Positions 13,166 through 25,480 of a stretch of 64,000 nt of DNA are shown here, piece after piece. Position 1 is the stretch's first letter; each line of letters begins with the position of its first letter. Source of the DNA: Epinephelus fuscoguttatus. Its lineage: Eukaryota; Chordata; Actinopteri; Perciformes; Serranidae. A model generated the notes under the pieces. The model was not told where the DNA came from, made no database searches, and was given only the letters and a program-made list of their open reading frames with translations. Position numbers and translations under genes: made by a program. The stretch covers positions 30,575,449 to 30,639,448 of the forward strand of contig NC_064773.1 of the NCBI RefSeq assembly GCF_011397635.1. Direction: 5' to 3'.

Positions 13166-14125
13166 TAGACAATACTTTCCATGCTCAGGCAGTAAGTTTT
13201 CTTTCATCAGCTGTTTTTCAACTTCACAATCAACCAATAGCACAGTGACACAGCTTCTCAGTCAGCCTATCCCCTTACTGGTCCTCATTTTAAATATGGT
13301 TCATTCTCTGCCATAGTTCCTCCCCATTACCACCTAGTCTTTATGGATTCATCAGCCACTTCTGCCTCAGCAGCCTCAGAGTCAGCAGCCACAGCCACTA
13401 CCAGTGTCTGGACTCCATGGGGGGATTTATCTTGCTGCCGCTCAGATGTCCCTCGATCACAAAATAGCTCCCTCTAGTGTCCAAGTGCCAAAGACCTCTA
13501 TTAAATCTTAATAAGCCCAAATCATCTGTTAATCTGTACACTCATATTCTGTATGAATGCACTCTGAATTTGCACGATGGCTACTGTGTGCATTTGTAAA
13601 TGATGTGCAACATGTTCAATAAAAAATGTTCAATTAAAAAAAAAAAAAAGTTCTGTATGAATTTAATCTTCACTTCATTCTTCTGTCTCTCCTGATGGAA
13701 AAAAACACCTGGCAAAATACACAAAAGGGCCTCTGTGGTAGTTCCCGCTACAATTATTGTCACCATGACCACAATTTGTCATGATGACACACACACACAG
13801 ACTCATGATATGAAAACAATACCAGCTGTCACATTGTTGGCATGGCTCTTAACAAAACAAACATGATTGGTGATGGTTAAATTTACCTTTTAATCATGCT
13901 TTGACTTAATAGCTACCATTACATCAATGCGTGGGTGAACACCCTTACAGTCTATGGTAACACAGGTTACCAGACTGACGGGGCCATATACCATTAGCAT
14001 AGCAAATGCTAAAATTATCTGCTTACACTAGCACTAGCTAGCTAGCTTGGTTAGCGGGGTGCATCTGTAGTTTATGTTAAATGCGATATTAATCAGGATG
14101 CTAATTTGGATAGCAAAAAAAAAAC
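13166..14125. other. gene-free stretch
   Basis: Only a poly(A) tract (about 13636-13649) and short simple-sequence runs were seen. No exon recognised. Confidence 0.4.
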
Positions 14126-14340
14126 AGGCTTAAAGGGACAGCTCACCCAAAATAAAAAATACATATTTTCCTCTTATCTGTAGTGCTGTTTATCACTGTA
14201 GATTGTTTTGGTGTGGGTTGCCAAGTGTTGGAGATATCGGCCGTAGAGATGTCTGTCTTCTTCCCAATATAATGGAACTAGATGGCACGCAGCTTGTGGT
14301 GCATCACCCAAATTTAGTTACACTTTCAAGTTGAAAGTAA
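14126..14340 (+). repeat. dispersed teleost repeat ('gacagctcacccaaaat' type)
   Basis: Wording such as 'ctgtagtgctgtttatca', 'gttggagatatcggccgtag' and 'ataatggaactagatggcac' belongs to a repeat common in percomorph fishes. Right boundary uncertain. Confidence 0.6.
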
Positions 14341-14962
14341 GAGTTGTCACAAGAGAGTCACAAATATATAGTTTTATTTTTAAAAAAGGCATGTTTAAAA
14401 ACAGCTGCACACTGTAGTTTTTATCAAACATGACTCAAACAGGAGGTAACAGTGTATTTGTTGGGGACTTTTTCAGCTGCGGATTAAAATATATTTGGTG
14501 CTTTAGTGAGTATTTGGGGCCGCAGGATGGCGTATGTGGGATTGAATAAAAATAAGATACAGTGTGTGTGTTCATGGTAATGAAGGGACATGTCACCCAG
14601 GGCAACAGTGTGTCTCACTGATGTGTTTTTAATAGTTTTTGTCAAAACATTGGAGCTCTATGGCACAGAGGAAGAAGATATATCAGGCTCTATGTACACA
14701 CACAATACTTGGTAGATACATTCATTGTTGGTTATGGACTATTTATGTGACTTGTGCTCTATGAAAAATGTTCACAAAAGTATCCTCAGCCTGATGCTGT
14801 AAAATACGTTTCTGTGTGTGTGAGGGGATGTCTATAAACTTCAGAGGAGACATTTTGGCTGAGCAAAGGAAACGAATTTGTGGTAAACCCCTCAAGCAGG
14901 CAGTGACATCACCTAACCTGCAGTCTCCATGACGTAATGATAAACGTGACTCCACTCCATGC

Positions 14963-14964
<2 letters not shown>

Positions 14965-15022
<58 letters not shown>
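14965..15022. repeat. (CA)29 microsatellite
   Basis: Uninterrupted CA dinucleotide run of 58 bases. Neighbouring cysteine-valine reading frames are products of this run. Confidence 0.98.
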
Positions 15023-15025
<3 letters not shown>

Positions 15026-15629
15026 CCTCTGCTCCTCACGTCCCTGTCTGCCAGCTGTGAGGTGCATACGTGCAGTCTCACACATAGTCACATAACCAGC
15101 CACAGCCTTTTTCCCACAGAGATTATTACTGTAACACAACTTTGCCTGGATAACTGGATTATTTGCAATGTCTCTCACGTGTAAAATGAAAAAATAAATA
15201 AAAATAAACTACGGTTTTATTTATTGATTAATTAATTGATAAATTCGTTTTTTTTACACTTGCTAAAAAGTGACAGAATTGTAGCAGTTAAGACTTTATC
15301 AGACAAAAAATCCAACACACATGGCCTTTGAATCCAAATATAGTGAAAAAAGACACAAAAGTAAAAAACACAACAATGCACAGTTTCTGACTTTACTCAT
15401 ACACGATATCACCTGAAAGCTCCTTTCTGCCATTAATGCTGACCACTTTAAGATACAACCACCATAGAAGGCTCAATGCTGCTTACACCCTGCTTACACA
15501 GCTATCAGTTCATCCATGTCAGCTCATGTCACACACTGCCAGTAGTCCAGATGATCTAAATCCAACCAAATATTTTGTCCAAACACATAACATCCAGAGA
15601 TATCCATAAACTGTTGTTGCATTGTTTCA

Positions 15630-15950
15630 AATGTTCATATTTCTCCGCATATTATCATTAATTTCTAAACCTAATTCTTTTCCTAAACCTAATCTACAAA
15701 CATTTGCTTTCCTGAACCTAGTTTCCATAACTTTACATTCGTCTATGTTAGGGTACATAATGACACCCAACTTTCCTAAACTTAACCTACTTAACTTCCA
15801 TTTTCCCTGAACTTAATCTTTGTAACTTTACTTTCCAAACTAACCCAAGACTGACCTTTCCTAAACTTAGCTGATGTAACTTTATGTTAAATATGTAACA
15901 TGATGATGTCTAACCATGATTCTTCTCCTAAACCAAACCTAATTGATAAG
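15630..15950. repeat. degenerate tandem repeat of 'TTTCCTAAACCTAA' type
   Basis: About eight diverged copies of a motif like TTTCCTAAACCTAATCT spaced roughly 30-45 bases apart. It resembles telomere-like wording but is too irregular to be telomeric. Best seen as an old minisatellite. Confidence 0.6.
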
Positions 15951-17099
15951 GGCGCTAATTCTTTAGATATCATACAAACTATTGTATGAAGATATGTCAG
16001 GTTTCTCCTGTTTTACTCTCTTTCTTCTTCATTTTCTGTCTCTTTTTTAGCTGCTAACCTGCAGCTCTCATGGCAAAAAAAAAAGCAGTGGTTGCCACCA
16101 CACTCTACTTAGGGTGTATTCAATACGTGATATTAGTGTTAGGTGTGGATTAAGGTGCAGCAGATCACGCTTCTGACCACACCCATTAGTTATACCTGGT
16201 GTGGTGGCTCATATAGCAAGCTCACCCAAGCACAAAGAGCGAGCGCTTTGTTAATCCCAAAGGCGAATTGCAATGTTACCATGTCACACAAAACAATCCC
16301 AAAACAAACAACAGACGCTCAAAGAGGTAAGTAAGACATAAAATGACAAAATCATAAATAGCTGATATCTTAACCAGACACTGATGTACAGCTACAAACT
16401 AGGTTTGTACTCTGGTTCTAAATATATTCAGTGATCTCAGTCTCACTGAGATGATTCAATAACTTTATGTTTGAGTCACAATGTGAGAAGAATAGACTGG
16501 TTAAAGCAACACTATAGCATGATTTTCACTTTCAGCAGCTCCCATATAAAGATGCACTGCTGGAACATTTTCATAGGCTTTTCTATAAACAGCATAATTA
16601 ATGGATCCATCATTTCTGTATTACAGGCTAATGGTGATGTGGGAAATACTTTCTTGGCACACATTAGGACTTTTAAGACCAACTGTACCTCATCTGATTG
16701 CTTCGGTTTACTAACATTTGCCTTGACCAGAACACAGGTGGAAAGGTTTTTGCCTGGTAGATTGAAATGCCAGGAGCTGATCAAAGTAAACATGGATCCA
16801 GTGTTATATAGTGCAGTCTTTTTGTGCTGTGAGACATGAAAAAAAATCACTAAATGCCTTTTTAATTTATAATCTTCTGACAGTCCCAGTGCAGATGTTT
16901 AGCTCAGTGGCCCATCACTTTACTTTGGAATGCTACATAGCTTTCATAGCGTTCAGACTCTGGCATTCTGCCAAAGACCTGTGCAAGCACCCGACAACTT
17001 CACAACAACCTGACCTTGAACTTTGACGTCATGATGACGACAAACAGCACGTCATCACCTGTGGTGCATTCAGTGTCAGCTGCCATTAGAAAAATACCT

Positions 17100-17150
17100 G
17101 AAGATTTTAAAAGCATGAAGGGGAATGATAGTTTACTCCCTTTCTCTTTC

Positions 17151-17195
<45 letters not shown>

Positions 17196-18640
17196 GTAAG
17201 TACCCATGACCTTAAACCTAGATTGCTACAATAGATGGATGTTCAAACCAGTTTGACTATGACGCAGCACTTGAATTGCATCATTGCTGAAACAGTAATC
17301 ATAATAACATAGAGTTCATCCACTCCCACAACTAATAAACAATAATACCTCTGACTAAGAGTACTACTACTACTATGTGTTTCACTCTCAAAATGTACAT
17401 TGTTTTTTTTTTTTGTTTGATTTTTTTTTTTTTTTTTCACAGTCCTAACACTGCATACAGAGAATTTTGCATCTTTGATAAAGAATTTAATCTAGGTTAA
17501 TGAATAGTTGTCTTCTCAGGCAAGAAAGAAAAACACTAAAAGAAATCCCAGACTGATTCCAGACCATAATCTGTGACGTCAGACAGAAGGAATTTCTTAG
17601 ACTAACAGAAAGTAGGAGGCTGACTGTACAGACTCCCACAGTGTTTACTTGAGTTACAAAGGCATTTCTTCTTAATTAAAATTCAAACTCACTGTACTCA
17701 ACTACAAAATATCTCTATACACTAGCAATAATTGTTCTGTCACACAGCAAAGAACAAGAGAATATTCCTCAGATATCTCCACTGATGTTGCATGGGACCA
17801 GTGATGGACAGTAACAAAGAACATGTACCTAAGTACTGTACTTAAGTACAGTGGGTTGTTGTGGAGTCATTAGTCATTGGACATCATTCATCATTCAATG
17901 TCATGAAAAGTATATAAAACATTTCACATTAGAATTAAATGCTCTTTACTACCAAATGAATAATCAATAAAATATAAAAATCAACCAGCAAATTGTTAAC
18001 TTCATTTAAGAAATAATGATCAACAAATCCCCAACTCCAAAAATTCAGATATTAAATAAGCCAGTGTGGGCTAAAATTAGATTAGCGTTATGCAAATGAA
18101 AGGAAAAAAGCACACAAATATAGGAAATATAATACAAAATTAAATAGGTAAGTTGTGAAATAATGGAATAAAATAATAAACTGACAAAGTGTTATTTCAT
18201 CATTCATTTAAAATGATGACTGAGATTTATTGTAACTGTTTTATTTATATTTTACCATTGATTTTATTGTGCAGCGCCCCTTTTCAAAACTTTTCAACTT
18301 TAAATTACAGTGGCACTTTTCCCCCTAGGCACTTTAATCTGATAATGTCACTTTTCATAATGTTTTGGATAATTGCCATGAATTGACGTTTCACAGAATT
18401 AGTTTCATTTTATGATCTCACAATTTCTTGATTAACTAACACATCAATGTGTATTCATTAATGTTTGTATTGTTGTGGTGTATTATAAATATCTATTGTA
18501 ATTTTGGCACACAGGGAATTCAGTGCAGAATTTGGTTGTGCTTCCAAATAAACTGAGTTACCCAAAATGTAATGTTGAATTTCCAATTTCAAATCAGGAG
18601 AAGAGTTGTCTCCAATTAAATTTTTGTGCAAATTAAGAAA
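17100..18640. other. duplicated spacer block downstream of TRIM gene 1
   Basis: Starts with a (CA)n tract (17155-17192) and is paralogous to 23080-25940, 36180-38480 and 48060-50490, which lie downstream of genes 2, 3 and 4. At about 17793-17870 it keeps a deleted remnant of the hAT element that is complete at 23914-24601. No coding exon. Confidence 0.75.
17155..17192. repeat. (CA)19 microsatellite
   Basis: Pure CA run of 38 bases. The same position in paralogous blocks also carries (CA)n. Confidence 0.97.
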
Positions 18641-18644
18641 CTTT

Positions 18645-18650
18645 TTTATT
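18645..18650 (-). terminator. distal candidate poly(A) signal of TRIM gene 1
   Basis: AATAAA on the minus strand, about 390 bases past the stop. The hexamer and its surroundings are conserved downstream of gene 2 at 25946-25951, which supports it as the shared signal. Confidence 0.5.
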
Positions 18651-18920
18651 TAAAACTCTTTGGAGACTGATTTTACAGCTCCCCACCACACAGGCTCCAC
18701 CAAGGATCTTGAGTATTTCTCTGGCGCCTCCCAGTGGAGCAGAACCAACAGTGCACTAACCCTTGATGGACAAATGTTCTCTTTAGGTATTCTGTAGTAC
18801 ATCTGAAGAGTTTTGCAGTCTAAAATTTACATTGTAAATAAATTCAATGTTTACTTCAGATTTTTTTTTTAATGGTTGCAAAACCCACTGAAATAACAGT
18901 TATGTAGATGTACAAATTGT

Positions 18921-18926
18921 TTTATT
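18921..18926 (-). terminator. proximal candidate poly(A) signal of TRIM gene 1
   Basis: AATAAA on the minus strand, about 115 bases past the stop codon. The segment that holds it is absent from the otherwise matching 3' region of gene 2. Confidence 0.5.
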
Positions 18927-19041
18927 TCTGCAGTAATGAGAAACATAAAAAAGACAAATAGAAAACCCCACAAAAACCACAGGAAACTCAAACACCCGTG
19001 AGGTGATATAGCTCATTTACATGACAGTGACTCTGATTAGT

Positions 19042-20682
19042 CTATTCACTGTGATAACTGGAACAAATAGTTAAGGGAGTGGAGTTTTTACCATCACTAT
19101 TATGCCATGGATTGAAATATGGGTAGAGCTTCTCATTGAACCTACAGCCAGTAAAGGAGTAGATGAGAGCTGCAGCATCAATGTCATAAAAGGAGACCAG
19201 ACCCTCTGCATAATCCACAAACACCCCCACCCTCTGAGGCTCTGACTTGAGAGAAAGACGGATTGAAGGGCCGGCACAGGCTTCATACTGATTTCTTTTA
19301 ATCATACATACAGTCCAGTAGCCATTTGTTGGGGACAAAGTGATGAAGGTGTCCTTTCTGTTGACAGACTCTCTGGCCACTCCTAAAGTCCAGGCAGTCT
19401 TCCCTTTGACTTGGACTTCATAATAAAATCTTCCCACAGAGAAACTCTGCTTTCCTAGGACAGAATATAAATAAAATCTCTTTGGGTTGTTGGGAAGATT
19501 CTGCTTCACGTCACCATAACTGACTTGCTTCCCATCATCAGACAGGATGAGATGGGGATTTGCTGTTTCAGGATCAAGAGTCACATCCACCGCAAACTGC
19601 TGGACCCTCTTCACCTCAAGGTTGGCACACAGCCTTTTAACCTCTTTAATGAGTGTCTCCTTCAGCTGAGTCACAGTACTCCTAACAGCGCCTTCACATG
19701 ATGGGTGAACTCTGACCTCTGTCCAGTCCCTCAAGGATTTAGCATGGATTAAGAATGGGAAGCTTTGGAGAAGCAGGAGGTGGTCTTCAGTGCGTGAGAG
19801 TTGCTCCAGCTCAGAGCTTCTCTTCATCAGCTCAGAGATCTCCTCTTCAAGCTCTTTGATGAAGCCTTTTGCCTGTTTCTCTGTTGTGTTGTGTCTCTCT
19901 GTAATCATCTCAATGACCTCAGCCAGACTTCTCTCAACAGACTGGATCAGATCAGTGAAGACCTGCACACTCGCTGCTGTCTGTTTCTCTGCATCTTCCT
20001 TGCTGAGCTCCAATGACTTTTTGAACTCCTGAATTTTCAGTCGTCTCTCCTGGATCATCTGCTGAACTTCAGCCTCTGTCTTTCCAAGTTTAGCTTTCTT
20101 TCCTTCATATTCATCTTCTAAAGAAATGACGTGGTGTCTCTTGTGACTTGACTCAGTGCAGAACTGACACACACACATCTGGTCAGTCTTGCAGAACAGC
20201 TCCAGAGGTCTCTCATGTTTCTTACACATCCTGCTCTCCAGGTTCTCCACAGGATCAATCAGCTTATGTCTTTTCAGGCCTGTGACTCTCCGGTGAGGCT
20301 CCAGGTGAGTCTCACAGTAGGAGGCCAGACACACCAGGCAGGACTTCAGGGCCTTCGTCTGGGTTTCAGTGCAGACGTCACAGAGAACTTCTCCTGTGTC
20401 TGCTCGGTGCTGCTGTGAGCTGCTGTTGGCTTTTATTTTAACTGACCTTCTGAACTGAGCAGCCATCTCAGATATAAAAGTGTTGACATGCAGTTCAGGT
20501 CTTCTGTCAAACTGTTTATTACAAATAGGACACTGAGTCTGGTCATTAATATTCCAGTGATGTGTGATGCAGGTCTTGCAGAAGTTGTGTCCACATGGTA
20601 TGGTGACTGGATCAGTGAACACATCCAGACAGATGGAGCACAGAAACTGATCTTCAGAGAGGAGACTGCTGGCTGCTGCCAT
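19042..20682 (-). CDS. TRIM gene 1: bloodthirsty/TRIM39-like E3 ubiquitin ligase
   Basis: Intact 546-residue protein. The RING finger has ligands C15, C18, C30, H32, C35, C38, C51 and C54. B-box 1 spans about 101-139 (C101, C104, C115, C118, C123). B-box 2 spans about 153-184 (C153, H156, C164, D167, C172, C175, H180). A coiled coil runs about 190-300, and PRY-SPRY from about 365 to the end. The family acts in the cytoplasm: RING recruits E2-ubiquitin, the coiled coil dimerises, SPRY binds the target. Many fish members are antiviral or immune regulators (known of the family; target here unknown). I start at the ATG at 20682, because the upstream in-frame codons read through a pyrimidine tract and an acceptor AG at 20686-20685. 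Context GACATGG is a good Kozak site. The coding region is one exon. Closest paralogue is gene 2. Confidence 0.95.
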   Translation of the reverse strand: MAAASSLLSEDQFLCSICLDVFTDPVTIPCGHNFCKTCITHHWNINDQTQCPICNKQFDRRPELHVNTFISEMAAQFRRSVKIKANSSSQQHRADTGEVLCDVCTETQTKALKSCLVCLASYCETHLEPHRRVTGLKRHKLIDPVENLESRMCKKHERPLELFCKTDQMCVCQFCTESSHKRHHVISLEDEYEGKKAKLGKTEAEVQQMIQERRLKIQEFKKSLELSKEDAEKQTAASVQVFTDLIQSVERSLAEVIEMITERHNTTEKQAKGFIKELEEEISELMKRSSELEQLSRTEDHLLLLQSFPFLIHAKSLRDWTEVRVHPSCEGAVRSTVTQLKETLIKEVKRLCANLEVKRVQQFAVDVTLDPETANPHLILSDDGKQVSYGDVKQNLPNNPKRFYLYSVLGKQSFSVGRFYYEVQVKGKTAWTLGVARESVNRKDTFITLSPTNGYWTVCMIKRNQYEACAGPSIRLSLKSEPQRVGVFVDYAEGLVSFYDIDAAALIYSFTGCRFNEKLYPYFNPWHNSDGKNSTPLTICSSYHSE

Positions 20683-20684
20683 GT

Positions 20685-22492
20685 CTAACAACAAAAGTGA
20701 CAGTGTGAAATACAAACAATGAAATAACCAAACATAGCACAATATCAGCAAATGTCATGTTGAGACAAGTAGTTCTGTTGCACATTACTTACGTATGGAA
20801 GCCAAGAATGGCAGAGAATGGAATGGTAAAGAGATTTTTTTTTTAATGCCATTACCTCAAGATCACAAGTTAATTATCATATTACCTAAAAAAAAAAACA
20901 AGCTTTATCTCAAGATAACAGGATAATCAACCTTTATCATGAAAAACAAAAGATAATTTTCTCTTTTTATTTATAATGTTTATTAGAGATCAGCAGTGTT
21001 GTGCATAGATGGCGTCTTGAAAACTGGAGCAACTGACACATCCGATTATGCTCCAATTAAAGTCTAACACAGGCACAAATTGAATTGTATCTTTCAGTTA
21101 GAGAAAATATTCAGATCAGTCCCCATCATTTAAGGAGAACACTTGCCTGGCTGCAAATTTTACAGGATTTATTTGAGCAGTTGCTGGCTGAAGCAGAGTG
21201 ATGGGAGCTGGTCAGCCTCTGGCTACTATGAAGCCCCTTTCCCACTGCACCCTGCCCCCCCCACCACTAATATCCACAAACATCTGGCTTTTGTATTTAA
21301 TGGAAAAAGGTTACAATCAGCAGTCACAAATGACTCGGTAGCAGTCACAGCTAATTATTGGCTCCAGGTCTGATTGGCCTCGATCAGTAGTAATGGAAAT
21401 ACTACACCTGGGTGGAGGCACTAATTTTAACCTCTTTGCCAGCTGATGCATTGACATGCTGCCACAAAATACTGTCCATCTCCTTCCAGCACTCGCACAG
21501 TTAAAAATTTAGTTTGCACCAATTTTGAGAGAGAGTGAATTAGTAAGACATATAAACAAGAATGAACCACCATAACATTTACAATACTGCTTTCTACTTT
21601 TTATTAACCTGTATTTGGGCTGTCTATGACAATGAACGTAACACACCAGAAAAAGAAAAGAAAAAGAAAGATAAAAAAAGGCAAATTGGTCTTCTGTCTA
21701 CACAGCTGTGTACTGGCAATGAGAAAGGAGTCTATGGCTTAGTTTTAGCAGGTTAATGCTGATGTAACTGCAGCATACATACCTACACAATTATGCCTTG
21801 ACAACTGTTCACTTATGAATTTTCCCGACAGTCATGACAGTGTTTTTTTTTTCAAAGATTACAGGAAATGGGGGAGACAGCGATTTGAAGGCTGAATTCA
21901 GTGTGATGAAATGAACCAATCACTCATTTTTGATTTCTCCATAATTATCCCATGATTTCGACAAACAAAAGTAATTTTCTTTTGAGAAATTATATCGTTA
22001 TCTCAAGAATTCAGCCTTTTGTTTTCTCCTGAGAATCTACATAAAATTAACCCCTTACCAGGAGTAAACAAACTTTATCTTGAGATAATAAAAATAACTT
22101 GTGATCTTGAGAAAACACCATTAAAAAAAATAATTGCAAGCACAGCCATTTTTCGGCTTCTGTACTGAAACATTTGACTGGGCAAATATTCAGTGCTATT
22201 GTACATTGTCTTGAAAAGGACCACAGATCACCTGTCAAACCATATCAGACAACTTAAGAGACAAGCAGTGCAGGCAGCCCATCTACACTTCACCCTTTAA
22301 TACCAAGAAGTGTGACATAAATATCCTACTGTGTCTTAGAAGACAACCAACGAAGGAGGCCTCACATTGCCCTGACAGAAAAAAGTAGCATGTCAGACTT
22401 CTTGGTATAGTTGTTCCTGTGAGAGTATTTCTTCTTCTTGATTCCTTTTTTAACTTTTTATTAAAACAATAAACATTGTCAGCTATACTCAC
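20685..22492 (-). other. 5' intron of TRIM gene 1 (inferred)
   Basis: Runs from donor GTGAGTATAG (GT at 22492-22491) to acceptor TTTTGTTGTTAG (AG at 20686-20685), two bases before the ATG. Most of it is the TIR element of the next entry. No coding exon seen. Splicing is inferred from the sites and their conservation in four paralogues. Confidence 0.65.
20791..22167. mobile_element. TIR DNA transposon inside the TRIM 5' intron
   Basis: Left end (about 20791-20960) and right end (about 21960-22167) are inverted copies. Both carry the 'GGAAGCC..GAATGGC' type terminus, a T/A run, 'TCTCAAGATCACAAGTTA' and 'CTTTATCTCAAGATAA'. The interior (20985-21240) recurs in the introns of genes 3 (40620-40910) and 4 (57360-57650). 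No transposase seen. The same element sits in all four introns, so it predates the gene duplications. Confidence 0.7.
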
Positions 22493-22560
22493 TTGAATTT
22501 AGAGACTCCGTTGTAGGCTACTGTTGACCTGAAGTTGTTTAATGAAAGAGACAGAGAGAC
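22493..22560 (-). other. untranslated first exon of TRIM gene 1 (inferred)
   Basis: The 3' border is a near-consensus donor, CAA|GTGAGTA. The exon sequence is conserved at 33645, 46372 and 59334 upstream of the other TRIM genes ('CAACTTCAGGTCAACAGT' and flanks), while much surrounding DNA differs. The 5' border (transcription start) is a guess. Confidence 0.55.
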
Positions 22561-22597
22561 TAGTATCGACTGCAGCAGTGTTGTTGTTCTGAGTTAC

Positions 22598-22607
22598 TTT
22601 CACTTTC
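22598..22607 (-). promoter_or_regulatory. ISRE (GAAAGTGAAA) upstream of TRIM gene 1
   Basis: On the minus strand AATGAAAGTGAAAGTAAC contains a perfect GAAANNGAAA core, the site of IRF and ISGF3 binding. It lies about 105 bases upstream of the exon-1 donor, where a proximal promoter element is expected. It predicts induction by interferon. Confidence 0.65.
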
Positions 22608-23082
22608 ATTCACTGTGAAGCATGTGACTGTGAAACACTCCTCTCTTCACAGTGTTGCTCCACCTCTTCATTCAGATCAGCTGGTTATTATCTTTTGTTA
22701 TCTCTCTCGGGTTTGGAAATGGTTATGGTGACTTTACCAAAAGATGAACTGATTTCATTTCACAGTGAAATTACAAAGTAAAACTCATTTTCAACAGTCC
22801 TGTTTAGTGGTTAGAAATGCAGACCTGAGAGAGAAAATACTGTAGAGAAAACACAAGACAAACACACAATGAGAGATGAGATGTAGAGATGTCATAACAC
22901 CTTTAACCATCATCATATTAGTTCAATATAGTCTTTATTGCAGATGTGTGGCTGTGGAATTGGAAATTAATCTGAAAGGGCATATGTCACCATCTTTGAT
23001 GTGTTCAAAGCCAGCTCCCAGCATCAGAAAAAACTTCATCTGATTCTAAAGGGGGGTGACACTTTAAACTCCTCTTTCTCTG

Positions 23083-23086
<4 letters not shown>

Positions 23087-23120
<34 letters not shown>
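23087..23120. repeat. (CA)17 microsatellite
   Basis: Pure CA run at the same place as those at 17155, 33035 and 36180 in paralogous sequence. Confidence 0.97.
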
Positions 23121-23123
<3 letters not shown>

Positions 23124-23913
23124 TAGATTGCTACAGTAGTTGGCTGTTCAGACCAGGATGACTAAGATGCAGAACTTGATTTACATCATTCCTGAAACAG
23201 TAAACAATGAGAGAGAACGTCCCATAACTAATAAGTAATAATAGTTTAAACTGTGAGACTACAAGTACTACTGTATTTCACTCCCAAAATGTACACAAAA
23301 TCTTTTTTGCTCCATGTACATCACAGTCCTAACATTGCATAGGGAATTTTGCATCTCTGATAGGGGGTTACATTGAGGTAAATAAACTGTTGTCTTCTCA
23401 GGCAGGAAAGCAAAACACTAAAAGAAATGCCAGACTGATTTCAGATCATAATCTGTGACGTCAGACAGAAAGAATTTCTTAGACGAATAGAAAGTAGGAG
23501 GCTGACTGTACAGACTCCCACAGTGTTTGCTTGAATTTCAAATACATTTCTCCTTAATCAAAATTCAAACTAGCTGTGCTCAACTACTAGTCTCTATATA
23601 CAGACTCTACATTCAGTGAATGGTGAACTAACAAGGTGGAACATAATTGCCACTGCAAACTCTGAATCCATCGCAATGGTTCAGCATATTTACTTATATA
23701 TAAACGGAAGTTGGAAACGGAAATTTTCCTCCTCCACCCAAATCATATATATATGATTATCACCGTCTGCCGGAAGTCAGACGCCGAATACAGCCGATGG
23801 GTTCCGAGAATGCTCAACTACAGACTATCTCTAAATACTAGCAACAATTGTTATCTTAAACAGCAAAGAACAAGAGACTGTCCTCAAATATCTCCACTGA
23901 TGTTGCATAGAAC

Positions 23914-24601
23914 CAGTGGTGGACAGTAACAATATACACTTACTTAAGTACAGTTTTTGAGTATCTGTACTTTACTTGAGTATTTTTCTTAAACTTATGA
24001 CTTTGACTCCACTAAATCTAAAAGACAAATATTGTACTTTTGACTCCACTACCTTTCTGTGAAGGCTCTTGTTACATTTGCTTTGAAGTCAGTTCTGCAT
24101 GTGGTTTGTTTGCTGAAGTGATATTACCAAACCTCTACGTCCTGCATACACCACTCAGCTTTGGCATCTCATGGGTAGAGGTAGGTAGTACAGTTGTATG
24201 GGGTTATACAGTGTCACTATAGCCACAGCGGCAGAGACAGATTGCCAACCAGATCACCCATGGCCACACCTCAAATATATGTTTGTTTTTCTATGGGTAT
24301 TTGTATGGGTGTTGCAACATTTTGTACAAACTTTTCAGGTTCTACAAGCAAGGCAATGCATTCAATGGATTGTTGTAGAGTCATTAGGTTCAGTAAATGT
24401 ATAGTGACAATATACAACAATCTGTTGAGAGTTCCTTTATTACTTTGAACACTATTGTTTGAGTTTTTTAAGCAAATACTCCAGTTCTTTAACTCAAGTA
24501 ATAATGTCACTCAGCAACTTTTAATGTATTGGAGAAATGTTGGACCAGCAGTATCTATACTTTGACTCAAGTAATAGATTTGTGCACTGTGTCCACTACT
24601 G
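23914..24601 (+). mobile_element. hAT-type MITE ('CAGTGGTGGACAGTAAC')
   Basis: Inverted ends CAGTGGTGGACAGTAAC and CAGTAGTGGACAC (right end read in reverse), with 'acttaagtac' and 'actcaagtaa' subterminal runs typical of a very common fish MITE. Flanking 8-mers CATAGAAC and AATGGGAC match at 5 of 8, so the target duplication is old. An internally deleted copy sits at the same site in the gene 1 spacer (17793-17870). Confidence 0.75.
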
Positions 24602-25094
24602 AATGGGACACAAATGTTATACACTTACGGTATGTTGACACTTTACAGCAATACAAGTACTGCTAGATTGCTAAATAGCTGACTGAAAAATGTTGTAGGC
24701 TATCATCAAAACAGGCTCAAGAAAAGTCTTTGTGTTTTATTTATTTAGCAGTTTAAAACAAATTTTCGCTTACAACAAAAATAAAAAAACAGTAACTCAC
24801 AAAAGTAAAACATAACACTGAATTTGAGCCATAGCAAATTTGATGACGTGACATCATTTAACATTCAGTGACATGACAAATATGTAAAACTTTTCACATC
24901 AGAATTAAATGCTCATTACTTCCAAATGAATAATCAATAAAATATAAAAATCAACCAGCAAATTGTTAACTTGATTTTAAGAAATAATGATCAACAAATC
25001 CCCAACTCCAAAAATTCAGATATCAGACAAGCCAGTGTGGGCTAAAACTTAATTATCATTATGCCAACGACAAAAAAAAAACCAAAACAAAAAA

Positions 25095-25480
25095 ACTAGG
25101 GCTGGGTATTGATTCAGATTTTCCAGATCGATTTGATTCGAATTTCAAGGACTCAGTTCGATTCGATTCACGATTCAATTTGATTTAATTCAGTTTAATA
25201 TCGATTCAGTCAAGTATATTTCAATTATGATACAAAACTTGCCTGGATATTAAGATATTTTCTGAGAACTAACAAAATATATTTAACAAGGAACCCTCTG
25301 ACCTGGTGCATTACTATTAAAAATACTGTTTACATTAAGAATTGACCCCAAAGCAGTACATTAGTGATCATGTACTTTTATTTAAAGTGCTGACCAACAC
25401 ATACAAAATAAATATTTTAAATTAAATCTAATCACAAGGCAGACAATTTAAATGAAGTGGCTACAAAAATTTCTAAAATG
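25095..25480 (+). repeat. dispersed repeat ('ctagggctgggtattgattc' type)
   Basis: Starts 'agggctgggtattgattcag' and is rich in 'cgattcgatt', wording of a common fish hAT-derived repeat. It is absent at the matching place near 18090 in the gene 1 block, so it was inserted after, or lost since, the duplication. Right boundary uncertain. Confidence 0.6.

Larger units (their letters stand above)
14341..17099. other. gene-free stretch with simple repeats
   Basis: Contains the (CA)n tract at 14965-15022 and the degenerate tandem repeat at 15630-15950. Open frames at 16471-16850 overlap on both strands. Neither translation shows a known domain. Confidence 0.4.

Noticed and set aside
14743-15178. 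Minus-strand proteins with long CV repeats
   Set aside because: Translations of the (CA)n microsatellite.
15630-15950. Interstitial telomeric repeat
   Set aside because: The CCTAAACC wording is irregular and spaced by other sequence. It is not tandem TTAGGG.
16471-16850. Long open frames on both strands (122 and 112 codons)
   Set aside because: Overlapping on opposite strands with no known motif. Possibly an old repeat, but I could not show it.
19790-20688. Open frames on the + strand inside the TRIM genes (also at 27043-27941, 39891-40364, 51568-52172)
   Set aside because: Antisense shadows of the TRIM coding sequences. They recur in each paralogue only because the sense strand is conserved.
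20683-20751. Hydrophobic N-terminal extension of TRIM gene 1 (23 residues), resembling a signal anchor
   Set aside because: It is the translation of the splice pyrimidine tract and acceptor AG. The other copies have different upstream residues, and MAAASS is the conserved start.
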